Part shown: piece after piece, positions 8,225 through 16,469 of the stretch
Position numbering within the stretch: position 1 is the first letter of the stretch
How the letters are laid out: each line of letters starts with the position of its first letter
Source of the DNA: Acidobacteriota bacterium
GTDB taxonomy: Bacteria > Acidobacteriota > Terriglobia > Terriglobales > Acidobacteriaceae
Assembly: GCA_003223595.1 (NCBI GenBank)
Contig: QHVR01000130.1
Span: forward strand, 1-20,818
Direction of reading: 5' to 3'
DNA: 20,818 nucleotides
The notes under the pieces: generated by a model
Seen by the model: only the letters and a program-made list of their open reading frames with translations
Told to the model about the DNA's origin: nothing
The model's database searches: none
Made by a program: the position numbers and the translations under genes

Positions 8225-8258
8225 CGCCTCTCAGAAAGCGAACAAGAGATTGCCATTC

Positions 8259-11200
8259 ATGACAAAGTATCTCCCCTCTTTCTTATTGCTTCTTGTGTTG
8301 GGCTGGCCGCCGGCGCCGCTCCATGCGCAATCCGGTCCAAGTCTGCCCGAGCGCATTCAATCCGTGATGATGCGCCCCGAGTTCGCCCATACCAGCTTCG
8401 GTATTGAGTTCTATTCGCTCGATCGTGGACAGATCATCTACCAACTGAATCCCCATAAGCTGATGGTTCCGGGTTCTACCACGAAGCTGTTCACCGAGGG
8501 CACGGTCCTGGAATTGCTTGGCGGAGATTACCGTTTTCACACCCGCGTCTATCGCACAGGCCCGCTCAAAAAAGACGGCACTCTGGACGGTGATATCGTG
8601 CTGGTCGCCAGCGGCGACCCCAACCTCTCCGGCCGCATCCAGCCGGATGGCACGCTGCTTTACGAGCACATGGATCACTCCTACGGCGGTCCCGACAGCA
8701 AGGGTGTCGGAGATCCGCTGGCCGTCATTCAGCAAATCGCGCAGCAGATCGCGGATAACGGAATAAAACGAATCAAGGGCAGAGTCTTAGTGGACGTGAG
8801 TCTTTTCCCCGAGGGCGAGCGGGAATTAGGAACCAACGTTGTCATCTCGCCCATCGTTGTAAACGACAATGTTGTCGATGTGATTGTGAGTCCCGGAGAC
8901 AAAGAAGGCGCACCTGTGAACCTGCAGGTCTCGCCCAAGACGGCGTACGTCGAAATCGTCAACAGAGCAACCACCGGCAAAGCCGGAAGCAAGGAGACGC
9001 TGAACTACACCGACGAAAAGCTGAATCCGAACGGCACGCGAACCGTTACTTTGTCGGGCGAGTTCCCGCTTGGCCAGCGGCCGGAAATGGCCTCCTATGC
9101 CGTGCCTGAACCGAGTCGCTTCGCATCGGTGGTGCTCGCCGAGGCGCTGAACGCAAAAGGCGTACGCGTGACCGTAATTGCACCCGGGAGTACTCCGGAT
9201 TTCAAAGCGTTCGCAGCGAACTACAAGCCGGAAAATGTCGTTGCCGAGCACGTCTCCCCGCCCCTCAAGGAAGAAGTGAAAATCACGCTGAAACTCAGCC
9301 AGAATCTTCATGCCAGCATGGGCCCGTTCCTGCTCGGCGCCCTGGTTGCCCACAAAGACAGAGAAATCGATCAGGCCGGATTCGATCTGGAGCACGATTT
9401 TCTCCAGAACGCGAAGCTGGATCTCTCCGCCGCTTCTCAAACCGACGGTGCAGGCGGAAATGCCCTTTTCACCCCTGACGTCGTTGTTCGCTATCTGACC
9501 TTCATGGCGGGTCAGAAGGATTTCGATGATTTTCACCGAGGCTTGCCCATCCTCGGAAGAGACGGCACGCTATGGGAGATTCAGGTCAACTCTCCGGCAG
9601 CAGGACATGTACAAGCTAAGACTGGAACGTACGACGTTTATGACGCCTTGAACAAAAACATCCTAGTCACCGGCAAAGGTCTCGCCGGCTACATGCAGAC
9701 ATCGACCGGGGAACATTTGGCCTTTGCCGCTTATCTGAATAATGTCTCCGCTCCGATGGGAGATCCCGAAGCAATCCAGAAAATTGCCGGCGAAGCCTTG
9801 GGAGAAATTGCGGTTGCCGCCTACGATCCGCCTTTGCCGTTGCCAGATTCAGCGTCCAACCCAAGCGCGGATTACGATGTGATTATTCGCAACGGCCGCA
9901 TCATCGACGGCTCCGGCAACCCATGGGTCTCCGGCGATGTAGCCATTCGGGGCAACCGCATCGCGGGTATCGGAGATCTCCATGCAGCACAGGCCAAGCG
10001 AATCATCGACGCCAGTGGCATGGTTGTGTCACCCGGCTTCATTGATATGCTCGGCCAATCGGAGATGGCTTTGCTCATCGATAATCGCTCGCTGAGCAAA
10101 CTTTCCCAGGGAATCACCACAGAAATTACCGGCGAAGGCGCCTCTGCCGCCCCACAGGATGCCCAGACCATAGCCCAGCAACAGCCTGAACTCGATCAAT
10201 ATCACTTGAAGATCGACTGGTCTACTTTGTCAGAATATTTTGCGCGTCTCGAAAAGACCGGGACACCCATCAACATCGGCACTTATATAGGCGCCGCACA
10301 GGTACGAGAAGCCGTCATGGGCGATGCCGATCGCGCGCCTACTCCGGACGAACTCGAAAAGATGAAGGCTCTCGTCGCCGAAGCGATGCAGCAGGGTGCG
10401 TTCGGCATTTCTACTGCGCTCATCTACCCGCCCGGCCACTATGCCAAGACGGAGGAATTGATCGAACTCGCGAACGTTGCCGGGCAGCACGGAGGCATTT
10501 ACGCGACCCACATGCGAAGTGAAGGCCAAAGTGAAGTCGCAGCCGTCGAGGAGGCGCTGCGGATTGGGAAACAGGCACACCTGCCGGTAGAGATCTTCCA
10601 TCTGAAGGTGATCGGCAGGCCACGCTGGGGATCCATGCCAAAGATCGTCGGCATGATTCAGGCTGCGCGTGACGGAGGCCAGGATGTCACGGCAGACATG
10701 TATCCCTATGTCGCCGGTGGCACTGCGCTCGCTTCAGCCTTGCCGCCCTGGGTAGCGGACGGTGGAACCGACAAGTTGCTGGAACGCCTCAAAGACCCGG
10801 CGGTCCGCACCAAAATCAAACAGGAGATGGCCACCGAACATCCCAATTGGGAGAATTTATATCTTGGCAGCGGCGGCGCATCGGGCGTGCTGGTTTCCGG
10901 CATTGTCAATCGCGATCCCGCCATCAAGAAATATGACGGCAAAACCCTGCAGCAGATTGCTTCGGACCAGCACAAAGCTCCGCTGGATGCGCTGTTCGAC
11001 TTAGTCCTGGCCGACAAAGCCCAGACCGGAGCGATCTACTTCATTGCCAGTGAGGATGATCTCCGCTATGGACTCAAGCAGCCGTGGACGAGCATCGGCC
11101 TGGACGCCAGCGAATTATCCCTCGACGGTCCCCTGTTCGAACCGCAGTCTCACCCGCGCGCATTTGGATCGATGCCGCGATTCCTCGGACACTATGTTCG

Positions 11201-11489
11201 CGACGAGCATTTGCTCCCGCTTGAACAGGCAATTCGTAAGATCACGTCGCTCCCCGCGCAACGCGAGCGCCTACAGGATCGAGGCCTGTTAAAGCCCGGC
11301 TACTTCGCTGATGTGACCGTGTTTGATCCGGCCACGATTCAGGACCGTGCCTCGTATCAATCGCCGACCCAACTCTCTGTGGGCGTCAAGTTCGTATTCG
11401 TGAACGGAAGGCTCGCCTTTGAAGGTGATCACGTAACCGGGGAGGTCGCGGGAAGCATTCTGCGTCACCCAGCTGCGCCGGCGCAATGA
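8259..11489 (+). CDS. Exported fusion of PBP4-type D,D-carboxypeptidase (DacB, S13) and N-acyl-D-amino-acid deacylase
   Basis: A single uninterrupted frame of 1076 residues. Residues 1-24 are a Sec signal peptide (hydrophobic FLLLLVLG, then LHAQ). Residues about 25-520 form a PBP4/DacB peptidase with all three penicillin-binding motifs: SxxK as STTK (S73-K76), SxN as SQN (S347-N349) and KTG (K454-G456). A short Pro-rich linker (about 520-537) leads to a deacylase-type amidohydrolase (about 538-1076) that opens DYDVIIRNGRIIDGSGNPW and ends with the second beta-sandwich strand set (GYFADVTVFDP). Candidate metal ligands H751 (ATHMR), H781 (EIFHLK) and D949 (GLDAS) are present. The usual HxH after PGFID is replaced by PGFIDMLGQSE (592-602), and the Cys ligand loop reads TGEG. 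The start is ATG 8259, since it begins the signal peptide; the frame is open back to GTG 8217. Predicted to trim C-terminal D-amino acids in the periplasm. Confidence 0.9.
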   Translation: MTKYLPSFLLLLVLGWPPAPLHAQSGPSLPERIQSVMMRPEFAHTSFGIEFYSLDRGQIIYQLNPHKLMVPGSTTKLFTEGTVLELLGGDYRFHTRVYRTGPLKKDGTLDGDIVLVASGDPNLSGRIQPDGTLLYEHMDHSYGGPDSKGVGDPLAVIQQIAQQIADNGIKRIKGRVLVDVSLFPEGERELGTNVVISPIVVNDNVVDVIVSPGDKEGAPVNLQVSPKTAYVEIVNRATTGKAGSKETLNYTDEKLNPNGTRTVTLSGEFPLGQRPEMASYAVPEPSRFASVVLAEALNAKGVRVTVIAPGSTPDFKAFAANYKPENVVAEHVSPPLKEEVKITLKLSQNLHASMGPFLLGALVAHKDREIDQAGFDLEHDFLQNAKLDLSAASQTDGAGGNALFTPDVVVRYLTFMAGQKDFDDFHRGLPILGRDGTLWEIQVNSPAAGHVQAKTGTYDVYDALNKNILVTGKGLAGYMQTSTGEHLAFAAYLNNVSAPMGDPEAIQKIAGEALGEIAVAAYDPPLPLPDSASNPSADYDVIIRNGRIIDGSGNPWVSGDVAIRGNRIAGIGDLHAAQAKRIIDASGMVVSPGFIDMLGQSEMALLIDNRSLSKLSQGITTEITGEGASAAPQDAQTIAQQQPELDQYHLKIDWSTLSEYFARLEKTGTPINIGTYIGAAQVREAVMGDADRAPTPDELEKMKALVAEAMQQGAFGISTALIYPPGHYAKTEELIELANVAGQHGGIYATHMRSEGQSEVAAVEEALRIGKQAHLPVEIFHLKVIGRPRWGSMPKIVGMIQAARDGGQDVTADMYPYVAGGTALASALPPWVADGGTDKLLERLKDPAVRTKIKQEMATEHPNWENLYLGSGGASGVLVSGIVNRDPAIKKYDGKTLQQIASDQHKAPLDALFDLVLADKAQTGAIYFIASEDDLRYGLKQPWTSIGLDASELSLDGPLFEPQSHPRAFGSMPRFLGHYVRDEHLLPLEQAIRKITSLPAQRERLQDRGLLKPGYFADVTVFDPATIQDRASYQSPTQLSVGVKFVFVNGRLAFEGDHVTGEVAGSILRHPAAPAQ

Positions 11490-11534
11490 AGTTGGCAAGC
11501 ACAATTTGAACTGCACATCTGAGGACATTGAATA

Positions 11535-11565
11535 ACTGGAGCGGCCCGGATTGCTCCGCTCCAGT
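11535..11565. terminator. Hairpin between convergent genes, possible bidirectional terminator
   Basis: A perfect 10-bp inverted repeat, ACTGGAGCGG / CCGCTCCAGT, encloses an 11-nt loop. It lies 45 bp after the fusion-enzyme stop and about 100 bp from the end of the convergent HAF gene. No U-run follows on either strand, so it is not a textbook intrinsic terminator. The remainder of the 174-bp gap (11490-11663) shows nothing else I can support. Confidence 0.5.
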
Positions 11566-11663
11566 CAACTCAAGCGGCATCCTGAGTGAATGCACGCTTT
11601 ACTTCGAGGTACTAAGCGTTCCCCTGCGCTCAATACCTCGAATTCTACTGCCTGCAAGAGCGC

Positions 11664-13027
11664 TTACTGCTCCGGCGTAATCGTGACGTTGAATCCGGTG
11701 GGATCATTCAGGTTATCGCCGTTCGGACCGGGGCCTACTGCGAAATCAATCGTGTCCCCGGCTACAACGTCGATAGACAACGAGAATTGCGCAACCTGCG
11801 ACCCGTTCACCGCACTATTGAAAACCGGCGCGCCGTCACGTAAGACATGAACATCCCCAGTGGTCAGCCCCGTTCCGAAAAATTCTCCGACCACATCCCA
11901 GCGTCCTCGGGAGGGCGCCGTCCAGCGCACAACCGCATACGAACTTGGCCCCGGCCCCATGTCCAGAACAGTCGAGATCACGTTGGCCCCGCCCACAACC
12001 AGCGGGAATCCCGGCGCCGTTGCACCTGGAATGGGCCCGAACCAGCCTGCTTCCCCGGAATAATAGGTTGAGCCGGAAATGGAGTTGAGCGTGAAAGGCC
12101 CGCCGACGGTCGTGGTGAATCCGTAGGACCATACAGCGTTAGGATTCAACCTCGTTGAAAAATCGTGCGCCGCTGAGTAAACCACGCTTGCGGTTTTCAC
12201 GAAGCCGCGCCACAGGAAGCCATGCACAGTTCCGTCCGCTCCTGTGTATCGACCGACAATATCGCCCTGTGGGTTGATCCCGTTGGCATAGGTGTTCGTG
12301 CCTCCAGGAAAATCGATGGCAAAGCGTAGCCCCCCACCATCTGACCCTGGGGCGCCAGGCCGCTCAGAAATGTAAAAGTCGCGCCCGGGCAATCAATCGT
12401 TTGAACAACCCCCAGAGTTGAAGAGAATCCGTGAAGTCCGGTGCTGTTGAAATACCCGCCCACTATGTGTCCGGCGGAGATCATCGCGGGAAGACTCCCA
12501 CTCGCGCCAGTGACGTCCAGCACACTAAACGTTCCGGCCTTCCAGAGAAAGCCATGTAACATCCCATTCTCATCGCCATAGATTCCAACGACCTCGCCAG
12601 TTGCCCCGACCCCAAATGCAACGGTGAACCCAGCGTTTGGATAGTCGATGGTGGTGAACTTTCCGTAATTCAACAAGAAGCCGTGCTCACCCCCACTATT
12701 CCCAATGTATCCGCCTACGATCGCCCCACGAGGATTGATCCAGTTCACATCGGTAAGAGTCGCGCCAGGAAATGTGATCGACTTGAACTTGCCTGCGCTT
12801 ACAAGGAAGCCGTGTTGAATTCCATCGGTACCCGTAAACCTTCCAACTATGTCTCCTGACGGAGTTATGGCCGTAGCCTGTGTGTTGCTCGCTCCAGGAA
12901 AGTCGAAAGAAACGACGGGCTCCGTGCCCAGTAATTTGGTGTTAGTCGCTGAGGTGGAGATCTGAGCGGCACTCATGGCGCCGGTCAGCATCAGAGTTAT
13001 GACAGTACTGACAATCTTTAATCGCAT
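11664..13027 (-). pseudogene. HAF-repeat secreted protein, frameshifted (two overlapping reading frames)
   Basis: The first frame (13027 to 12197) begins with signal peptide MRLKIVSTVITLMLTGAMSA and has AAGGAG five bases upstream. It carries four full HAF-type units with a period of about 43 residues, each of the form FPGA-x-INPxGxIVGxY-x-HGFL-x-GxF, and the first half of a fifth. Coding sense then moves to the second frame (12392 to 11664), which supplies a unit beginning IDFPGGTNTYANGINPQG. A C-terminal beta-rich domain of about 165 residues follows (AAHDFSTRLNPN, WTAPSRGRWDVVGEF, GDTIDFAVGPG). The switch lies at 12320-12335, after VGGY. One added base would give a 454-residue product, but the fifth unit also lacks about 16 residues including HGFL, so an out-of-frame deletion fits better. 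Function of HAF proteins is unknown; they are extracellular. Confidence 0.75.
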
Positions 13028-13102
13028 ATCGTCTCCTTATTGTGTGTGCAATGATGGTGAGTATCCTGCCAGCCCGGTGTTCTCACCGTGCCTTGCAGAT
13101 CG

Positions 13103-14362
13103 CTATTGGGTGATGACCAGTTGGCTGGCTACGCCGGCGTGATCCGAAGGCCATAATCCATCTTGCGTTTTGCTCGCCTGCGTCGCACCGAACAAGGCGA
13201 TGTTCTGCCCTTGGACTGCGCCCAAAGTCAGAATCAGATCGATGCGTTGGTAGAGTTGCGAAATGCGATTGTTGTCCAGTTCCGCTTGGCAGCAGGTAAG
13301 ACCCAGCGTGGATGGCAACAAGTGCGACCACACATCTGTGTATCCGGCAGCGCGGAAATCCAGATAAGCGGTATCCACAGGTGCCGGTGCCGCCTGCGCA
13401 TTGGAATCCATGGCGATCACAACCGGTAGGTCTGTGTTCGCCGGTCCAGTTCTCAGCTCTGTTCCTTGCTGCTGGCGAATGCCCGGGTCAACAGACTCGA
13501 GATGCGTCCCGACGAACCGGAAGTTCCTGCCGTGCGAAGACGCATCCACAGAAACCCAGGCACGAGGGAGCGGCAGAAGACCCACCGGAGTCGGAAAAAT
13601 CAGCGCGCTTGAATATTGCCCCGACTGCGGATTGCTCCAGCCAAATTTCGAGGGATCGAGGTCCGTGCGCGCCAAAATGGCAATATTGTTCACCGCCTGC
13701 ACACACAGAAACGTGCCGGGCAGGATCAAACCTGGTATGGGCGGAAAGGCATATTGCTGCTGTTGCTTGGCAACTTCGTAGTGTGCGCCCAGACCCGCAA
13801 GCGCACCCTGCAACTCCTCCAGCATGTCAAATTCCTTCGTCATCGAACCGCAGGTGAACGTCGCCAGATCAAGCGGCCCCGTCGACCATTGGTCAACCTC
13901 TTGAAGGCTCACCAGGGCCGGAGAAGCGGCAACAATCTGCTTGGCCAAAGCTTTCATGCGGGCAGGAGGATTGGTCGCCCGAACTTGAACAATGGTCTGC
14001 CCGACCGCAATCAGGAACTGCTGTGGATCGGTCGCTGCTTGTACTTCCAGGAAGTCAGTCCCTTCGTTAGCGTTGTATGTCATCACTCGCAAATCGCCGT
14101 TCCCCGTTCCAAGCGACTGCGACTGCCCCAACGCCGTTGCCGACAAATATGCTGCCAGTAACACCGACCAGCTGATTATTTGAATCCAACGCCTGCTATT
14201 TCCCCAGCTCACTGGACGTAAGTCAGCGGTGCTTCGAGCATTCGTCTGTACTTTCAGATTTTTTTGGATCGCCCCAAAGATGGCTGCTACGAGTCGCAAA
14301 GTACGTGGGATCGGAGAGATCGGCAAGCGACAAGGAGCGAAATCAGCGGTTTTACACCGCAT
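13103..14362 (-). CDS. Secreted endonuclease/exonuclease/phosphatase-family hydrolase
   Basis: A metal-dependent phosphohydrolase of the EEP superfamily (DNase I, exonuclease III, sphingomyelinase and inositol-phosphatase relatives). The family signatures appear in order, numbered from 14362: MTYNAN (N97, metal-side Asn), LQEVD (E155, metal ligand), GTHLES (H287), AMDSNAQ (D319 and N321), QRIDLI (D375) and WPSDHAG (D407-H408). A signal peptide lies at about 57-80 (IISWSVLLAAYLSATALG), so the enzyme is exported and its substrate is probably extracellular nucleic acid, phospholipid or another phosphoester. The start is uncertain. ATG 14362 gives an unusually long 55-residue leader with no clear ribosome site, while GTG 14212 would begin just before the signal peptide, also without a good site. 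It follows the TPR regulator by 41 bp on the same strand if the longer form is used. Confidence 0.85.
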   Translation of the reverse strand: MRCKTADFAPCRLPISPIPRTLRLVAAIFGAIQKNLKVQTNARSTADLRPVSWGNSRRWIQIISWSVLLAAYLSATALGQSQSLGTGNGDLRVMTYNANEGTDFLEVQAATDPQQFLIAVGQTIVQVRATNPPARMKALAKQIVAASPALVSLQEVDQWSTGPLDLATFTCGSMTKEFDMLEELQGALAGLGAHYEVAKQQQQYAFPPIPGLILPGTFLCVQAVNNIAILARTDLDPSKFGWSNPQSGQYSSALIFPTPVGLLPLPRAWVSVDASSHGRNFRFVGTHLESVDPGIRQQQGTELRTGPANTDLPVVIAMDSNAQAAPAPVDTAYLDFRAAGYTDVWSHLLPSTLGLTCCQAELDNNRISQLYQRIDLILTLGAVQGQNIALFGATQASKTQDGLWPSDHAGVASQLVITQ

Positions 14363-14403
14363 GTCATACTTTGTCGCTCGGTTGAGATGGTGCTGCTACG
14401 GTA

Positions 14404-16263
14404 TTACGGAGTTTGGCCGGCGGTGGAAGGGCTAGCCGGTTCCAAACCGAGCCGTGCTAACAGGCGGGGAAATCGCGGATCGCTGCGCAGCGGGTCGGCC
14501 AAAGGCTCGGTCCGGAGGTACACCAGGTACTCACAACGCTCTGCGAAAGCTTTATCCAACCAGGAGAACGCCTCGTCCTTACGATTCAGGCCTGTATAGA
14601 TCACCGCAAAATAGACCGCTGGGACATACTTCTTAGCCGATATGTCTTGCAGCTTCGTCAAGACAGTCATGGCCTTCGGCACATCCCCGGAAACGGCATA
14701 TTCGTGCCCGAGCAGAGAGAGAATTGCTGGATCTTGGGGAGCGGCAGCCAGAATTCTCTGGAATGCCTCGCGTGCCTGCTGATGCATGCCCAGCCGGTTA
14801 TAGGCTCGACCAATATTGACCAACGCGATGGCGTAGCTGGGATCCAGTTCCAGCGCTTCCGTATTCTGCGCAATGCTTAGGTCGAAACGCCTCGCATGGT
14901 AATAGGCTTCCCCAAGAGCCGAATGTAAGAGGGGACTCAAAGGATCCAGCTCGACCGCCTTCTTTCTTTCGCGAATCGCCTCCTCGATCTGGCCCATGGC
15001 AGTGAGGTAGTATCCGAAAAATTGATGACCGGTCGCATATCCGGGACGCAACTCCAATGCCCGTTCGAATTCTTTACGAGCTTCAGGGAAATTCCGCTCG
15101 TATACCAGCTCAGAAATTCCCAGCGGGACGTGTGCCTCGGCTAACGTGTCGTCAAGTTGGAGGGCTTTCTTAGCGGCCTCCTCGGCCTTGGGAAATGCTT
15201 CGCTGGGCGTCAGGGTCGAGTAAGGAGCTGATCCCAAAAGTTGATAGCAGTCCGCCAGGCCAGCGTACGGCGGAGCATAGGTGGGATCAATCTGAATGGA
15301 CCGCTGGAACAGGATGATTGCCTTGGCGAATCCCGCCTCTGTCCGCTTGCCCCAGAAATAACGTCCTTCCAGATAGGCGAGGTAGGCGTCCGGATTGACC
15401 TGCCTGATTGCGGGTTGAGGATGCGGCAACTTCGTCAACACTTCACGGGCAATGGCCCCGGCGACCTCACTCTGGATGCGCAATAAATCCTGCAGATCGC
15501 GGTCGTAGCTTTCACCCCACACCTGAGTCTGATCTCTGGCCTGAATCAGTTGGGCTGTGATCGCTACCCTCTGCCCCACATGCCGCACTCCGCCTTCGAG
15601 GATATAGTCCGCGGGCAGGCCGGAACCATTCCGGGTGGGCATATTCGAGCTCAGGCGGATTACGCCCATGTGCTCGGGATGCAGTTGTCCCAGGCGAGTA
15701 ATCATTTCCTCTGTCAGTCCTTCTGCAATAAAGTCTTGACTGGGATCGCTACTCAAATTCCTGAACGGCCGAACCGCCAAAACTATCCTGGGCTTGGGTC
15801 CCCAAAACTGTTCGACGATTTTGGGTCCCCAAGCGATAAGCAGTATCGCGAAGGCGACGACTGAAAGCGAAATGATTCCAGCGTAAAGGCGAACACTATT
15901 GCGCCGAGGCTCGCCACGCTTAATCTCGTCCTCTAACTTGTCCTCTTCGACGGGATCGAGCACCCGCTCCTCAATGATCAGATCCGATTCGGAGGAGTCG
16001 GCTTCTTCTTTTCTTTTTTCCTCTTCTATAGCAAGCTTGCTTTGGCTCTGCTGCCACCACGCGTCCAGTTCGTGCTTGTAAGCGAATACTGCGCCCAACT
16101 TGCCTTGTGCGAGACGACGCACCGGCAACCCCAAGCTCTTCTCCCAGCGCTGAACAGTTCGAACGTCCTTCCTCAGGTAAGAAGCAATTTCCTTCCATGA
16201 ATCGAGGCGATCGTAGGTCGGCTGCGCAATGGGTTGCGGGGGGTCTAGCCGATCGCCAGCCAT
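14404..16263 (-). CDS. Membrane-bound one-component regulator: HTH, TM helix, TolB-like and TPR domains
   Basis: A 619-residue protein of a type common in acidobacteria. An N-terminal MerR/excisionase-like HTH covers about 17-70 (DSWKEIASYLRKDVRTVQRW). A highly acidic, probably coiled region follows (78-118). A single membrane helix lies at about 126-146 (LYAGIISLSVVAFAILLIAW). Then comes a FlgO/TolB-N-like domain (about 159-275; RPFRNLSSDPSQDFIAEGLTEEM, YILEGGVR, VWGESYDRDL). At least seven TPR-like helix pairs cover about 295-605. By domain order it resembles ToxR/CadC-type regulators: DNA-binding in the cytoplasm, sensing or scaffolding in the periplasm. ATG 16263 is preferred because AAGGAG ends four bases upstream; the frame is open to a TTG at 16329 that would add 22 unlikely residues. 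Target genes are unknown. Confidence 0.85.
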   Translation of the reverse strand: MAGDRLDPPQPIAQPTYDRLDSWKEIASYLRKDVRTVQRWEKSLGLPVRRLAQGKLGAVFAYKHELDAWWQQSQSKLAIEEEKRKEEADSSESDLIIEERVLDPVEEDKLEDEIKRGEPRRNSVRLYAGIISLSVVAFAILLIAWGPKIVEQFWGPKPRIVLAVRPFRNLSSDPSQDFIAEGLTEEMITRLGQLHPEHMGVIRLSSNMPTRNGSGLPADYILEGGVRHVGQRVAITAQLIQARDQTQVWGESYDRDLQDLLRIQSEVAGAIAREVLTKLPHPQPAIRQVNPDAYLAYLEGRYFWGKRTEAGFAKAIILFQRSIQIDPTYAPPYAGLADCYQLLGSAPYSTLTPSEAFPKAEEAAKKALQLDDTLAEAHVPLGISELVYERNFPEARKEFERALELRPGYATGHQFFGYYLTAMGQIEEAIRERKKAVELDPLSPLLHSALGEAYYHARRFDLSIAQNTEALELDPSYAIALVNIGRAYNRLGMHQQAREAFQRILAAAPQDPAILSLLGHEYAVSGDVPKAMTVLTKLQDISAKKYVPAVYFAVIYTGLNRKDEAFSWLDKAFAERCEYLVYLRTEPLADPLRSDPRFPRLLARLGLEPASPSTAGQTP

Positions 16264-16267
16264 TGTT

Positions 16268-16273
16268 CTCCTT
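16268..16273 (-). promoter_or_regulatory. Ribosome binding site of the HTH/TPR regulator
   Basis: AAGGAG on the minus strand, four bases before the ATG at 16263-16261. It decides the start against the upstream in-frame TTG at 16329. Confidence 0.65.
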
Positions 16274-16287
16274 CCAGAGTTCTCGCT

Positions 16288-16321
16288 GCAGGGTTGCGCA
16301 AGGATACCCCGCCAACCCTGC
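16288..16321. repeat. 9-bp inverted repeat in the leader of the HTH/TPR regulator
   Basis: Perfect arms GCAGGGTTG (16288-16296) and CAACCCTGC (16313-16321) flank a 16-nt centre, 25 bp upstream of the ATG at 16263. It could be an RNA stem in the 5' leader or an operator. No promoter could be assigned with confidence in the rest of the 206-bp gap (16264-16469). Confidence 0.5.
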
Positions 16322-16469
16322 CCGTGCAAGAAAAGGTCGGCTTACCTGCCTCCTGCTATCCATTCGGCAGATCCACAGCTAGACACTGGATGACTTAACT
16401 GAAGCGGCCACAAACTGACACCCGGGCAAGCGCCAACTCTTCGCTACTTGTCGCTTCGCCCAGACTACT

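Noticed and set aside
8217..8258. GTG at 8217 as start of the fusion enzyme
   Set aside because: It overlaps the end of the racemase gene and puts 14 polar residues before the signal peptide; ATG 8259 starts exactly at the signal peptide.
12326..12335. G GGG GGC as a programmed -1 frameshift site joining the two HAF frames
   Set aside because: The heptamer has the right shape, but no downstream stimulatory structure is evident and the fused product would still have a shortened, HGFL-less repeat. Mutation or deletion is simpler.
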